This document shows, piece after piece, positions 16,682 through 25,543 of a stretch of DNA of 64,000 nucleotides. The position numbers and the translations under genes are program-made. This DNA comes from UBA7236 sp964463165. Its GTDB lineage: Bacteria > Bacteroidota > Bacteroidia > Chitinophagales > BACL12. The stretch is taken from NCBI GenBank assembly GCA_964463165.1, contig CAYXBK010000002.1:186001-250000 (forward strand), read 5' to 3'. Position 1 is the first letter of the stretch. Each line of letters starts with the position of its first letter. Under the pieces are notes generated by a model. That model searched no databases, was not told the origin of the DNA, and worked only from the letters and a program-made list of their open reading frames with translations.

Positions 16682-18103
16682 TTATATATGATGATCAAGA
16701 CTTTCTTTGTAAAACGGATGTTTTTCAGGAATCAATGATGCTTTTGCAAGTTCACTGAAAACGATATAGAGGAAAAATCCTGCAAACGTGAGGAACATTC
16801 CTAATTCAAGCACACCAAGTCCCCAACCTTCGCCAACTGTTGCAGGCATGATCATCATAAAGAAATCAAGCCAGTGACTCAGGATTAAACAGGATGCAAC
16901 AATTGCAAGCACCGTGAAATTTCTTTTTGCATCGCGGCGCAGTAAAACGAGGAATGGTAAAAAGAAATTCAAAAACAGATTTGCATAAAATAAAGGTCTG
17001 TAATCTGTTCTTGCACGGTCGAGGAACCAGCGTGTTTCTTCCGGAATATTTCCATACCAGTACAACATAAACTGACTGAACCATAAATATGTCCAGAATA
17101 CGCTGAAACCAAATGCATATAAACCAAGATTGTGTAAATGATTTTCATTTACCTGCGCCATATATCCTTTGCGTTTTAAATACAGGAGGATAAGAATTGT
17201 TGTGCAGATACTTGCAACCCACAATGAAATAAAATTATACCAGCCGAATAATGTACTGTACCAATGCGGGTCGAGCGACATTACCCAGTCCCATGCCATC
17301 ATCGAACTTGAAACTGCCCAGATAATTAAAAAGAAAGCAGCCCAGGTTTTACTCTTCATATACCATTTTGTATTGCCTGCACTGTCGAGATCTTCCTGTA
17401 AAGAAAATTTCCGCAACTGGTGCGCAATAACAAGCCATAAAGTAATATAGATCAATGCACGGAGTGTCCATGCATATTTATTCAGATAACTTGATTTACC
17501 GTCGATTAATTTATCGTAGAAAGGATTTTTAATTTCTTCGCCGCTTGCAGAAGTTTCATTTGAAACCGGTGTAACATTTACGTGTTCGGTTTCATGCATG
17601 GATGAATTTCCTTCTTCATGTGATTGTTCAGCAGGTTGATTATATTGGAATTTCTGCCAGGTTCTTCCATAATCTTTATTATGACCTTCATGTGATTCAC
17701 CTTCATGTTCTGTTACATAAGCATCGAGTTCAGATTGTGTAACATGTTCTTTAACAATGAAATCATTATTCCAGTGATATAAATGATGATATCCGCCCCA
17801 TACACCGATGATCACGATGAGCATACAAACAGCACCGTATTTTGCAAATTGTGTCATTGCTTCGGGCACTCTTTTAATGGTGAGGTGCCAACCTGCTATT
17901 GCAATTTGATGCGCCGCCAGAAAAAATATGGCGAGTAAAGAAATTCCCAAAAAGAATATTGTATCAAGCAGGAAATTGGACCAGAATCTGTCCATACCAG
18001 CCCCGGTTACCATTCCAATCACTGCAAGCACTACTCCCGCAATTATGAGTGCGAGAAATGTTTGTTTTTGCTTTGATGTAAATTCAAATTTGTTTGAGCT
18101 CAT
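16682..18103 (-). CDS. actF: Alternative Complex III subunit ActF
   Basis: A 473-aa membrane subunit of the menaquinol:cytochrome c oxidoreductase, with about ten helices. Family segments include WDWVMSLDPHWYSTLFGWYNF and FSQFMLYWYGNIPEETRWFLDR, both typical of ActF and related quinone-site proteins. A hydrophilic stretch of ~75 residues (about 115-205), rich in His, Glu and Ser, lies between the early helices. In this family ActF and ActC form a pseudo-symmetric membrane pair. The next gene downstream, ten bases away, is oxidase subunit II, so the quinol oxidase and terminal oxidase genes are in one operon. Confidence 0.92.
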   Translation of the reverse strand: MSSNKFEFTSKQKQTFLALIIAGVVLAVIGMVTGAGMDRFWSNFLLDTIFFLGISLLAIFFLAAHQIAIAGWHLTIKRVPEAMTQFAKYGAVCMLIVIIGVWGGYHHLYHWNNDFIVKEHVTQSELDAYVTEHEGESHEGHNKDYGRTWQKFQYNQPAEQSHEEGNSSMHETEHVNVTPVSNETSASGEEIKNPFYDKLIDGKSSYLNKYAWTLRALIYITLWLVIAHQLRKFSLQEDLDSAGNTKWYMKSKTWAAFFLIIWAVSSSMMAWDWVMSLDPHWYSTLFGWYNFISLWVASICTTILILLYLKRKGYMAQVNENHLHNLGLYAFGFSVFWTYLWFSQFMLYWYGNIPEETRWFLDRARTDYRPLFYANLFLNFFLPFLVLLRRDAKRNFTVLAIVASCLILSHWLDFFMMIMPATVGEGWGLGVLELGMFLTFAGFFLYIVFSELAKASLIPEKHPFYKESLDHHI

Positions 18104-18135
18104 TTTGCTTTACTTTATAATTAACCCTGCCCGGT

Positions 18136-18804
18136 TTATTTTATTTTAGTTGTATCAGTTGCCATTGTTGCATTCGAAGCAAGATATGCATCCTGCAAAG
18201 AATTAATATATGCAATCACTTCCCATCTTTCTGCTTTTGATAAGGCATATGCATAAGATTGCATTGCATTTTTTCCATATGTAATGGAATGAAACATTTT
18301 TCCATCAGGCATATCAATATATCCTGCACCAAAATAGGATGGCGGCGCAGCTTTATATTTTCCTTCCGTAACGATATATCCTTTTCCGTTTCCCTCGGCA
18401 CCATGGCAAACAGCGCAATAAATATTGAAGAAATGCATGCCTTGCGCAAGCACTTTGGGATCTTTTTGATTGAATGGGCTTTTTAATTCCACGCCGGCTC
18501 TCTCATAATCTTCCGGCGTATTTGCGTAGGCATATGGTAAATTAATCGCCATTGCAAGGCTGTCGCCGTCGTGGCCGCCAATTGCATTTCCAACATATGG
18601 AACAGTTCCGCTCACAGGCATTAATGCACTCATGCTGTCGGGTAAACCCGGCATTAATGCATAAGTTTCATACGCCCGTGAACTGATCATATCATAGGTA
18701 TATTGATCACCCGGATAATCACCGCTTGCTTTTTTACATGCAGAAAATCCGGTAACGATCACCGCTGCAATTAAAAATATTTTCAAACTATTTTTTACAA
18801 CCAT
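18136..18804 (-). CDS. actE: Alternative Complex III cytochrome c subunit ActE
   Basis: A lipoprotein mono-heme cytochrome c. I start it at MVVKNSLKIFLIA, preceded by an A-rich leader; an in-frame start at 18861 would overlap actD by 32 bases. The signal peptide ends at a lipobox (GFSACKK). The heme site is CAVCHGAEGNGKG, and the distal Met is in the region PDGKMFHSITYGKNAMQSYAY. PSYFGAGYIDMPDG is typical of ActE. It passes electrons from the multiheme ActA towards the oxidase. The length is about 222 aa. Confidence 0.9.
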   Translation of the reverse strand: MVVKNSLKIFLIAAVIVTGFSACKKASGDYPGDQYTYDMISSRAYETYALMPGLPDSMSALMPVSGTVPYVGNAIGGHDGDSLAMAINLPYAYANTPEDYERAGVELKSPFNQKDPKVLAQGMHFFNIYCAVCHGAEGNGKGYIVTEGKYKAAPPSYFGAGYIDMPDGKMFHSITYGKNAMQSYAYALSKAERWEVIAYINSLQDAYLASNATMATDTTKIK

Positions 18805-18829
18805 TTTTCTTTTCTGATTTATGGTGTGA

Positions 18830-19357
18830 TTAAATTTCTTTTTCATGAATTTCAACTGCACCGCAATTTTTCAAAACAGTACGTATTTTTTCTTTATTTG
18901 CTTCCGTTGTATTTTCATCAATATCAAATGTCATTGCAAATAAATGGCTCGTAATTCTTTCATCAATAATTACGGGTTTTACTCCGGGCGCAAGTCTGTT
19001 GAGATATAAATAAGTGAAAAACATTCCCACCGATGCAAATAATACGGTTAATTCAAATGTGATCGGGATCCATGCAGGTAATGATAAAAATGGTTTACCG
19101 CCATAATTGATCGGATAATTATTTGTTGTGATCCAGAGAATAAAAGTTAATGCGGTGAGAGTACCTGTTGCACCGAAAACAAACCCTGCTTTATGTAAAC
19201 TTGTCTGGCGCAATCCCATTGCTTCATCAAGGCCATGCACCGGAAATGGTGTTAAGCAATCCTGAATTTTAATTCCTTCGGCACGCACTTTCTGAACAGC
19301 GCCAACAAGCGTTGTTTCATCATCAAATAAACCGAATAATATTTTTTTGTTTGACAT
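18830..19357 (-). CDS. actD: Alternative Complex III subunit ActD (DUF3341)
   Basis: A 175-aa DUF3341 protein. The N-terminal soluble part (KKILFGLFDDETTLVGAVQ, IQDCLTPFPVHGLDEAMGL) precedes two membrane helices (GFVFGATGTLTALTFILWI and ITFELTVLFASVGMFFTYL), and the C-terminus returns to a soluble domain with FAMTFDIDE. The TPFPVHGLDEAMG motif is diagnostic. ActD is a peripheral-plus-anchored subunit without cofactors. It lies 22 bases after actC. Confidence 0.94.
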   Translation of the reverse strand: MSNKKILFGLFDDETTLVGAVQKVRAEGIKIQDCLTPFPVHGLDEAMGLRQTSLHKAGFVFGATGTLTALTFILWITTNNYPINYGGKPFLSLPAWIPITFELTVLFASVGMFFTYLYLNRLAPGVKPVIIDERITSHLFAMTFDIDENTTEANKEKIRTVLKNCGAVEIHEKEI

Positions 19358-19379
19358 GATAACTTATTTATGTCCGTAA

Positions 19380-20795
19380 TTAATTCGTTCCTTCAATTGC
19401 CAGTTTGGGTTCTTTATGCTCATGTGTTGCGTGTTCACCCGAATATTGGTCGCCGGCAGTTTTCAAAATTGCTTTTACTTCGGCAATTGCTATCACTGGC
19501 GCCACCTTGGCGAATATTAAAAACAGCATCATAAAGAATCCGATGGTTCCGATATAAATGAACATCTCCACATAGGTCGGATAATACATGGTCCAGCTGG
19601 ATGGAATATAATCCCTGTGTGTTGATGTTACGATAATTACAAAGCGTTCGAACCACATACCCACGTTAATGAAAATAGACATGAAGAATGTGAAAACGAT
19701 ATTGCGTCTTAATTTTTTGATCCAGAATAATTGCGGTGATACCACGTTACATGTCATCATTCCCCAATAACTCCACCAGTAAGGGCCTGTACTTCTGTTC
19801 AAAAATGCATATTGCTCATATTGATTCTGAGAATACCAGGCAGTCCATAATTCTGTAATATATGCAACACCTACAATTGAACCGGTGAGAATAATTACCT
19901 TATTCATTGATTCAATATGAGCGAGGGTAATATATTCCTGCAGATTAAATACTTTCCGCACAACAAGCATCAGCGATAATACCATTGCAAATCCGGAGAA
20001 GATCGCACCCGCAACGAAATAGGGTGGGAAGATGGTTGTATGCCAACCCGGTATTACCGAAGTTGCGAAGTCGAAGGATACGATTGTGTGAACCGATAAT
20101 ACAAGCGGCGTTGATAAACCCGCCAATACAAGTGAAATAGATTCAAAACGCTGCCAGTTTTTTGCAGTTCCTGTCCATCCGAAGCAGGCAATATTATATG
20201 CTTTCTTTTTGAAAGCAGATTTTGCCCTGTCGCGGATCGTTGCGAGATCCGGAATCAAACCGGTATACCAGAATAAAAGTGAAACGGTAAAATAAGTTGA
20301 GATCGCAAATACGTCCCAGAGCAGCGGTGAATTAAAATTCGACCAAACCGGTCCGCGGGTATTTGGATAAGGGAAGATGAAAAATGCAAGCCATACACGT
20401 CCCATGTGAATGATCGGGAACATACCTGCGCACATTACTGCGAAAATGGTCATCGCTTCTGCAGATCGGTTTACCCCTGTCCTCCATTTCTGACGGAAGA
20501 TGAGAAGGATCGCAGAAATCAGGGTTCCTGCGTGACCGATCCCGATCCACCAAACGAAATTGGTGATGTCCCAGGCCCAACCAACAGTTTTATTCAATCC
20601 CCACATACCTATTCCGTAGGTGATGGTCAAACCGATCATGATAAAACCATTCAATGCAACCAAACCTGCAAAAGTTGTGGCAATTAACCATGCTTTTGAA
20701 GGTTTCGCTTCTACAGGTGCACAGATATCATCAGAAATCTGCTGATACGTTTTGTGGCCTTGTATTAATGGTTCCCTTAAAGGTGATACGAACAT
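19380..20795 (-). CDS. actC: Alternative Complex III subunit ActC (NrfD-like)
   Basis: A 471-aa NrfD/PsrC-type membrane subunit with about ten helices that carries the quinol site next to the iron-sulfur protein ActB. Family segments are GIGMWGLNKTVGWAWDITNFVWWIGIGHAGTLISAILL, PNTRGPVWSNFNSPLLWD and YIPSSWTMYYPTYVEM. The start lies 11 bases after actB. ActC is proposed to couple quinol oxidation to proton movement, as its fold pairs with ActF. Confidence 0.95.
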   Translation of the reverse strand: MFVSPLREPLIQGHKTYQQISDDICAPVEAKPSKAWLIATTFAGLVALNGFIMIGLTITYGIGMWGLNKTVGWAWDITNFVWWIGIGHAGTLISAILLIFRQKWRTGVNRSAEAMTIFAVMCAGMFPIIHMGRVWLAFFIFPYPNTRGPVWSNFNSPLLWDVFAISTYFTVSLLFWYTGLIPDLATIRDRAKSAFKKKAYNIACFGWTGTAKNWQRFESISLVLAGLSTPLVLSVHTIVSFDFATSVIPGWHTTIFPPYFVAGAIFSGFAMVLSLMLVVRKVFNLQEYITLAHIESMNKVIILTGSIVGVAYITELWTAWYSQNQYEQYAFLNRSTGPYWWSYWGMMTCNVVSPQLFWIKKLRRNIVFTFFMSIFINVGMWFERFVIIVTSTHRDYIPSSWTMYYPTYVEMFIYIGTIGFFMMLFLIFAKVAPVIAIAEVKAILKTAGDQYSGEHATHEHKEPKLAIEGTN

Positions 20796-20806
20796 AATAT
20801 CTTCTG

Positions 20807-23800
20807 TTATTTATAGTTGTATAAATCCATTATATCCAATGCTTCTTCATTCTTGTGATCCGCCTTGTCTTTATTTCTCACTTTTGTTTTATAAACAACT
20901 GAAGGCACCCAGTGGAATTCTTCAAGAATTCCGAACGTGCGTTCATTTTGATTTTCTTTTGTGAGCATACTGTTTTCGTCGTAATTATTTCCGAATACAA
21001 TTGCATCGGCAGGACAAGCACTCTGACAGGCAACTCTGAATTCACCATCTTTCAATTCACGGCTTTCCTTTTTCGCAGTGAGTTTTGCTTCCTGAATGCG
21101 CTGTACACAGAATGAGCATTTTTCGATCACACCTCTCGAACGAACTGTTACATCCGGGTTCAACACCATCCGTGTGAGATCTTCAAATAACCCAAGGTCT
21201 TCTGTTCCGTGCGGATCATTCATTTTACCGAATGTATCAGCTCCGCCGTAATCGAACCAGTTGAAACGACGTACTTTATAAGGACAGTTATTTGCGCAAT
21301 AACGTGTTCCGATACAGCGGTTATAAGCCATTTGATTAAATCCTTCTGAGCTGTGATTTGTTGCACCAACCGGGCAAACGTTTTCGCAAGGCGCATTTTC
21401 ACAATGCTGACAAAGCATAGGCTGGAAAACCACTTCCGGATTTTCAGGATCTCCTGCATAATAACGGTCGATACGCATCCAGTGCATTTCATGAGCACGC
21501 AAAACTTCATCCCGTCCAACAACCGGAATATTATTTTCGGCGTTGCAGGAAATGACACAGGCGCCGCAACCGATACATGAATTGAGATCGATATTCATTC
21601 CCCAGTTAAATCCGTTTTTCTTTCCGAAATAATCCGGATAAAACGTAATGTCTTTCCACGCAAGAGCTTCTTCACGATCTTCATTTCCTGCGAGTGGGCT
21701 CTTTTTATATTCTTCTAATGTTGTTTCTTTTACAATACGGCGCTGTCCTAAACCGTCATTCAGACTGAAATGTGTTTGTGTTTGAGCGAGTTTCACATTT
21801 TCACCAGTTGGTGTGATGGAAACATTTGAAGCGCAATAATTAATTGTATCGCCACTTGCATCGAGCATCGGATAAACATCCACACCAATACCCGCACCGC
21901 CTTTTCCGATTTTGGTTCTTCCATACCCTAAACCAACGGAAGCAGAACCATATGCTTGTCCGGGTTGAATAGCCACAGGAATTTCAACTGAATTATTTCC
22001 GATTTTCAGAGTAACCACGTCACCATGTGTAAGGTCCTTTTCGCGGGCCCAGGTTGGAGAAACACTTAAATAATTACCCCATGTGATCTTCGAAACCGGA
22101 TCAGGTAATTCCTGTAACCATGGATTATCAGCATATCTTCCGTCACCGATTGCTACTGTTTCATAAAACTGCACTTCAATTCCGCCGGCTTGTTTTGCCA
22201 TGCTGAGAATTTTTGAAAAAGCATCAGCCAAATGATTTATTACAGGAGCTGCTAATTCGGTTGAAGCAGCCATTGCTGACGCAACTGCTGTTTCCATTGC
22301 TGCCACCACAGAATTATTTTCAGGCTGATATAAGCCGATCTGCAATGCAGCATTATAAGAATTTGTTTTATTGAGAGAAGATGCAAGCGGGCCATTCATC
22401 CAGCTTTGCATCATAAAATCATGATATGTCATACCTGCACCGCACCACAATAATAATGTGTCCTGCATCTGGCGTGTATCAAATAAATTATGAATTGCAG
22501 GTTGTGATAAGGATAAGTATCCTGCACGCGGTTCAGCATCATTCCACGATTCCAGATAATGGTGATCGGGGCAAATATATTTGCAGGCATAAGATGTTTC
22601 ATCAATTGTATTTGCAAACGAAACAGAAACTGCAACTTTTGCCATTGCATCTGCTATTTGTTTTCCAAGTGGTGAATCATAAACAGGATTGCAATTATAA
22701 ACCATTGCAATATCTGTTTTGCCTGAATTTAAATCGCTGAGGAAATTTTTCAGATCCGCATCTGTTCCCTGACGCAGCATATTCGGCTGATCGAATGAAA
22801 TTGTTTTTCCATAATTGCCGAGGGCTTCGTTGATCGCATTCACAACCATCTGCACATTCACGTCGTTGCAACCTGAAACAACCAAACTCTGACCCGCATT
22901 TTTCTTCAGCCATTCAGCTGCTTCTTTAATGCGGTTATTTTTTTCTTCGTCTTTTAATTTTGCGCCTGCAGAAGCAGCAGAACCCAACACTGCGTCGTAG
23001 AGATTTAAAGCAACGATACCCAATTCGGAAGGAAGAACAGCAACACGGTAATCTGCATTTGAACCGGTAAGTGACAAGCGGCTTTCAAACTGATAATGCC
23101 TGCTCATGGAAGGATTATCTTTTTTCACCTTCCGGTTTTTAATATAACCTTTTGTGTATTCAACCGGTGAGATCCATGTGCCGAGAAAATCAGCATCAAT
23201 ACTCACAATTGTTTTCGCTTGCTCAAAATCGTAATGCGGAATTGCCTTTGTATTTTTTGATGCCTGATTAGCCATCAGCATAGCGCTGTAGGAGATCGCA
23301 TCATAAGAATACACTTTTGTATTCGGGTATTTCTCAGCAAATTTTGCGAATACTTTTTTTGTAGACGGGCTTACAACAGTTGAAGTTAATATCCGGATAT
23401 TCGCGTTTGGATTTGCCGCAAGTTTTCCGCCGATCGCTGTATCAATATCTTTCCAAGTTGCATTTTCATATGTATCACCACTTTTCACCATTGGTGAAGT
23501 ATAGCGTGCAGTATCGTATAAACTCAATACACTTGCCTGCACTCTTGCTGAAGTACCGCCCAGTGTGATTTTTGAATCTTTATTTCCTTCTATTTTGATC
23601 GGGCGTCCTTCGCGGGTTTTAACGAGGATGCTGCAATAATCACCACCATTTATATAAGAAGATGCATACCATGTTGCAATACCCGGTGTGATATCTTCCG
23701 GTTTGAAGATATAGGGAGAAACTTTTCTGATCGGGATTTCGCAACCGGCTGCTACAGTTGCTGCTGTGAGGCTGAATCCTACAACTTTCAGAAAATCGCG

Positions 23801-23941
23801 ACGGCTTGTATTCTGATGATCATTTTTTTCATCAAAAAACTCAGCAGGCACTTCATTGTCAAACTCATATTGATTGAGTTCGATAAATCCGGGTTCCTGA
23901 TTTAATTCTTCAAGCCCTTTCCAGTATTTTTTGTCTGCCAT
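20807..23941 (-). CDS. actB: Alternative Complex III subunit ActB (molybdopterin-like/iron-sulfur fusion)
   Basis: A 1044-aa fusion subunit of Alternative Complex III. An internal twin-arginine-type signal lies at SRRDFLKVVGFSLTAA (Arg47-Arg48), typical of the TAT-variant group in which it is not at the N-terminus. Residues about 60-750 resemble molybdopterin oxidoreductases, but the family does not bind molybdenum. Residues ~785-1000 are a ferredoxin-like domain with four cysteine groups: CIGCGACVISC, CQHCENAPCENVC, CIGTRYCANNC, and CSFC with CQSAC. It hands electrons between clusters and the hemes of ActA. It sits between actA (50 bases) and actC (11 bases). Confidence 0.95.
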   Translation of the reverse strand: MADKKYWKGLEELNQEPGFIELNQYEFDNEVPAEFFDEKNDHQNTSRRDFLKVVGFSLTAATVAAGCEIPIRKVSPYIFKPEDITPGIATWYASSYINGGDYCSILVKTREGRPIKIEGNKDSKITLGGTSARVQASVLSLYDTARYTSPMVKSGDTYENATWKDIDTAIGGKLAANPNANIRILTSTVVSPSTKKVFAKFAEKYPNTKVYSYDAISYSAMLMANQASKNTKAIPHYDFEQAKTIVSIDADFLGTWISPVEYTKGYIKNRKVKKDNPSMSRHYQFESRLSLTGSNADYRVAVLPSELGIVALNLYDAVLGSAASAGAKLKDEEKNNRIKEAAEWLKKNAGQSLVVSGCNDVNVQMVVNAINEALGNYGKTISFDQPNMLRQGTDADLKNFLSDLNSGKTDIAMVYNCNPVYDSPLGKQIADAMAKVAVSVSFANTIDETSYACKYICPDHHYLESWNDAEPRAGYLSLSQPAIHNLFDTRQMQDTLLLWCGAGMTYHDFMMQSWMNGPLASSLNKTNSYNAALQIGLYQPENNSVVAAMETAVASAMAASTELAAPVINHLADAFSKILSMAKQAGGIEVQFYETVAIGDGRYADNPWLQELPDPVSKITWGNYLSVSPTWAREKDLTHGDVVTLKIGNNSVEIPVAIQPGQAYGSASVGLGYGRTKIGKGGAGIGVDVYPMLDASGDTINYCASNVSITPTGENVKLAQTQTHFSLNDGLGQRRIVKETTLEEYKKSPLAGNEDREEALAWKDITFYPDYFGKKNGFNWGMNIDLNSCIGCGACVISCNAENNIPVVGRDEVLRAHEMHWMRIDRYYAGDPENPEVVFQPMLCQHCENAPCENVCPVGATNHSSEGFNQMAYNRCIGTRYCANNCPYKVRRFNWFDYGGADTFGKMNDPHGTEDLGLFEDLTRMVLNPDVTVRSRGVIEKCSFCVQRIQEAKLTAKKESRELKDGEFRVACQSACPADAIVFGNNYDENSMLTKENQNERTFGILEEFHWVPSVVYKTKVRNKDKADHKNEEALDIMDLYNYK

Positions 23942-23991
23942 TTTAGATGGTTACAGTTAATGATTTATTTGAGTAATGCAACAACAATTAA

Positions 23992-25299
23992 TTAATAATG
24001 GCACTTCTGACATTCAGTAGCACCGATATCTTCTGCATGAACCGCGTCTATCTCACCGCTTTCCAGTTTTTCATGCAATACTTCGTATGGTTTATAGAAA
24101 TCGTTTGTTGTAAAATTCACTTCGGTATTCCGGTGACAATTCACGCACCAGCCCATTGAAAGATTTCCCTGCTGTTCGATCACATCCATTTCTTCAATTA
24201 ATCCATGGCAGGTTTGACATTCCAGGCCGGCAACCTTTACGTGTTGTGAGTGATTGAAATACACGTGATCAGGTAAATTATGAATCTTCACCCATTCGAT
24301 CGGCTGCGGTTCTTTTTCGTATTTCAGACTTTCTTTATTGAAGCCGATATAGTTGTAGATCTTATTTATTTCTTTATCATAAACTGCTTTCGGATAATTC
24401 GGATCGGTGCCGGTTACTTCCTGTATATTGTAATGGCAGTTCATACAAACGCTGAGTGAAGGGATCACTGCAGCTTTTCCTCTTTCAGCACCAACATGGC
24501 AATATTTACAATCAATTTTATTGATCCCTGCATGCACTTTATGTGAGAAAGCAATTGGTTGTTCAGGAGCATATCCTTTCTGACGGCCGAGTGAAGAAGC
24601 GCTGTCCCACATCGCAACGCTCAGCCAGCCCAGTAATGCAACACCGATCAATACGATCAGCGGGCGGTAATTTTTCTTTTTCCAAACGGGAGTAGGGTCA
24701 GGTGCAGGTTCATTGTATTTCTCCCGAACCATATTATTCAGGTATTTCACTGCACGGCCGATAATAATTGCAATAAATACAAGTGCAATGATCAATATCC
24801 AGTATAAAGTAGTATTGTCTTTTTTAGCTGTGGTTCCTGTTGTTCCGTCCCCTGCCGATGCATTCTTTTTAGATTCTTCAATCCGCAATGCTTCTGCATC
24901 AATATACAGGAGGATATCCGAAATATTCGCATCTGTCAGGTTTGGAAATGTCTGCATCGCCAGATTATTGTATTCCCTGAACAGATCATTTGCGTATTTA
25001 TCGCCTGTTGCAAGAACTTTCGGTGAGTTCTTGATCCATTCATGCAGCAGGGTTGAATCTGCCCATCTGGTGCGAACTCCCTGTAATGCCGGCCCGGTCA
25101 ACTTTCTGTCGATCATGTGGCATTTCGCACAATTTTCTGTAAACAGGGTTTTTCCTTCAGCCTCACCTGCATAGGATACACTTGTATTGAATAATACAGT
25201 TATAAATGTCAGGCTGATGAGGAGGCGTGTAAGTGTCGTCGGCTTCAGATGCAGCACAATCCGTAATTTTTGGTTTAGGAAATGATATGGTTTTTTCAA
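23992..25299 (-). CDS. actA: Alternative Complex III multiheme cytochrome ActA
   Basis: The pentaheme-type cytochrome of Alternative Complex III, here with six CxxCH motifs in 435 aa. One is in an N-terminal mono-heme cytochrome domain (CAKCH, residues 57-61, followed by DRKLTGPALQG). The others are CKYCH, CMNCH, CQTCH, CVNCH and, at the very C-terminus, CQKCHY. A helix near 165-185 separates the two parts. No ATG is available: the frame opens with TTG at 25297-25299 and the next plausible start is GTG at 25255-25257, which would give a normal signal peptide ending SVSYA. It is the first gene of the respiratory operon. Confidence 0.93.
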   Translation of the reverse strand: MKKPYHFLNQKLRIVLHLKPTTLTRLLISLTFITVLFNTSVSYAGEAEGKTLFTENCAKCHMIDRKLTGPALQGVRTRWADSTLLHEWIKNSPKVLATGDKYANDLFREYNNLAMQTFPNLTDANISDILLYIDAEALRIEESKKNASAGDGTTGTTAKKDNTTLYWILIIALVFIAIIIGRAVKYLNNMVREKYNEPAPDPTPVWKKKNYRPLIVLIGVALLGWLSVAMWDSASSLGRQKGYAPEQPIAFSHKVHAGINKIDCKYCHVGAERGKAAVIPSLSVCMNCHYNIQEVTGTDPNYPKAVYDKEINKIYNYIGFNKESLKYEKEPQPIEWVKIHNLPDHVYFNHSQHVKVAGLECQTCHGLIEEMDVIEQQGNLSMGWCVNCHRNTEVNFTTNDFYKPYEVLHEKLESGEIDAVHAEDIGATECQKCHY

Positions 25300-25306
25300 A
25301 CCCGTG

Positions 25307-25314
25307 CAAAACTA
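25307..25314 (-). promoter_or_regulatory. Possible -7 promoter element of the respiratory operon
   Basis: On the minus strand the sequence reads TAGTTTTG, a match to the Bacteroidota -7 consensus TAnnTTTG, with a TTTG about 23 bases upstream as a weak -33. It lies only eight bases from the TTG codon of actA, so if it is used, the GTG start at 25257 would be favoured. Confidence 0.4.
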
Positions 25315-25530
25315 AATACCAGAAGCCAAATGTTTAACAAATCTTTTAAAAAAAGTTTCCACAAATTAACCGCATTTGTGAAGCCTTTGAAATCAAGGCA
25401 CCAAGCAGGTTTGAAGCAATTAATTTGGAAGCATTCTAAATTAATTTTTGCATTTCAATGCGCATTCTCTTTCAAATTGATTTATGTCATAGCACGATGG
25501 CATAATTTTTTAACTTTCACACTGAAAATG

Positions 25531-25537
25531 AAAGGAG
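25531..25537 (+). promoter_or_regulatory. Shine-Dalgarno-like site
   Basis: AAAGGAG six bases before the ATG at 25544. Such a good match is rare among the genes of this window, whose leaders are mostly A-rich without a Shine-Dalgarno sequence. The 244-bp spacer to actA shows no other feature I recognise. Confidence 0.5.
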
Positions 25538-25543
25538 TACATC

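Noticed and set aside
22429..22740. Overlapping plus- and minus-strand frames inside actB
   Set aside because: They are shadows of a long, well conserved gene and show no start context or homology.
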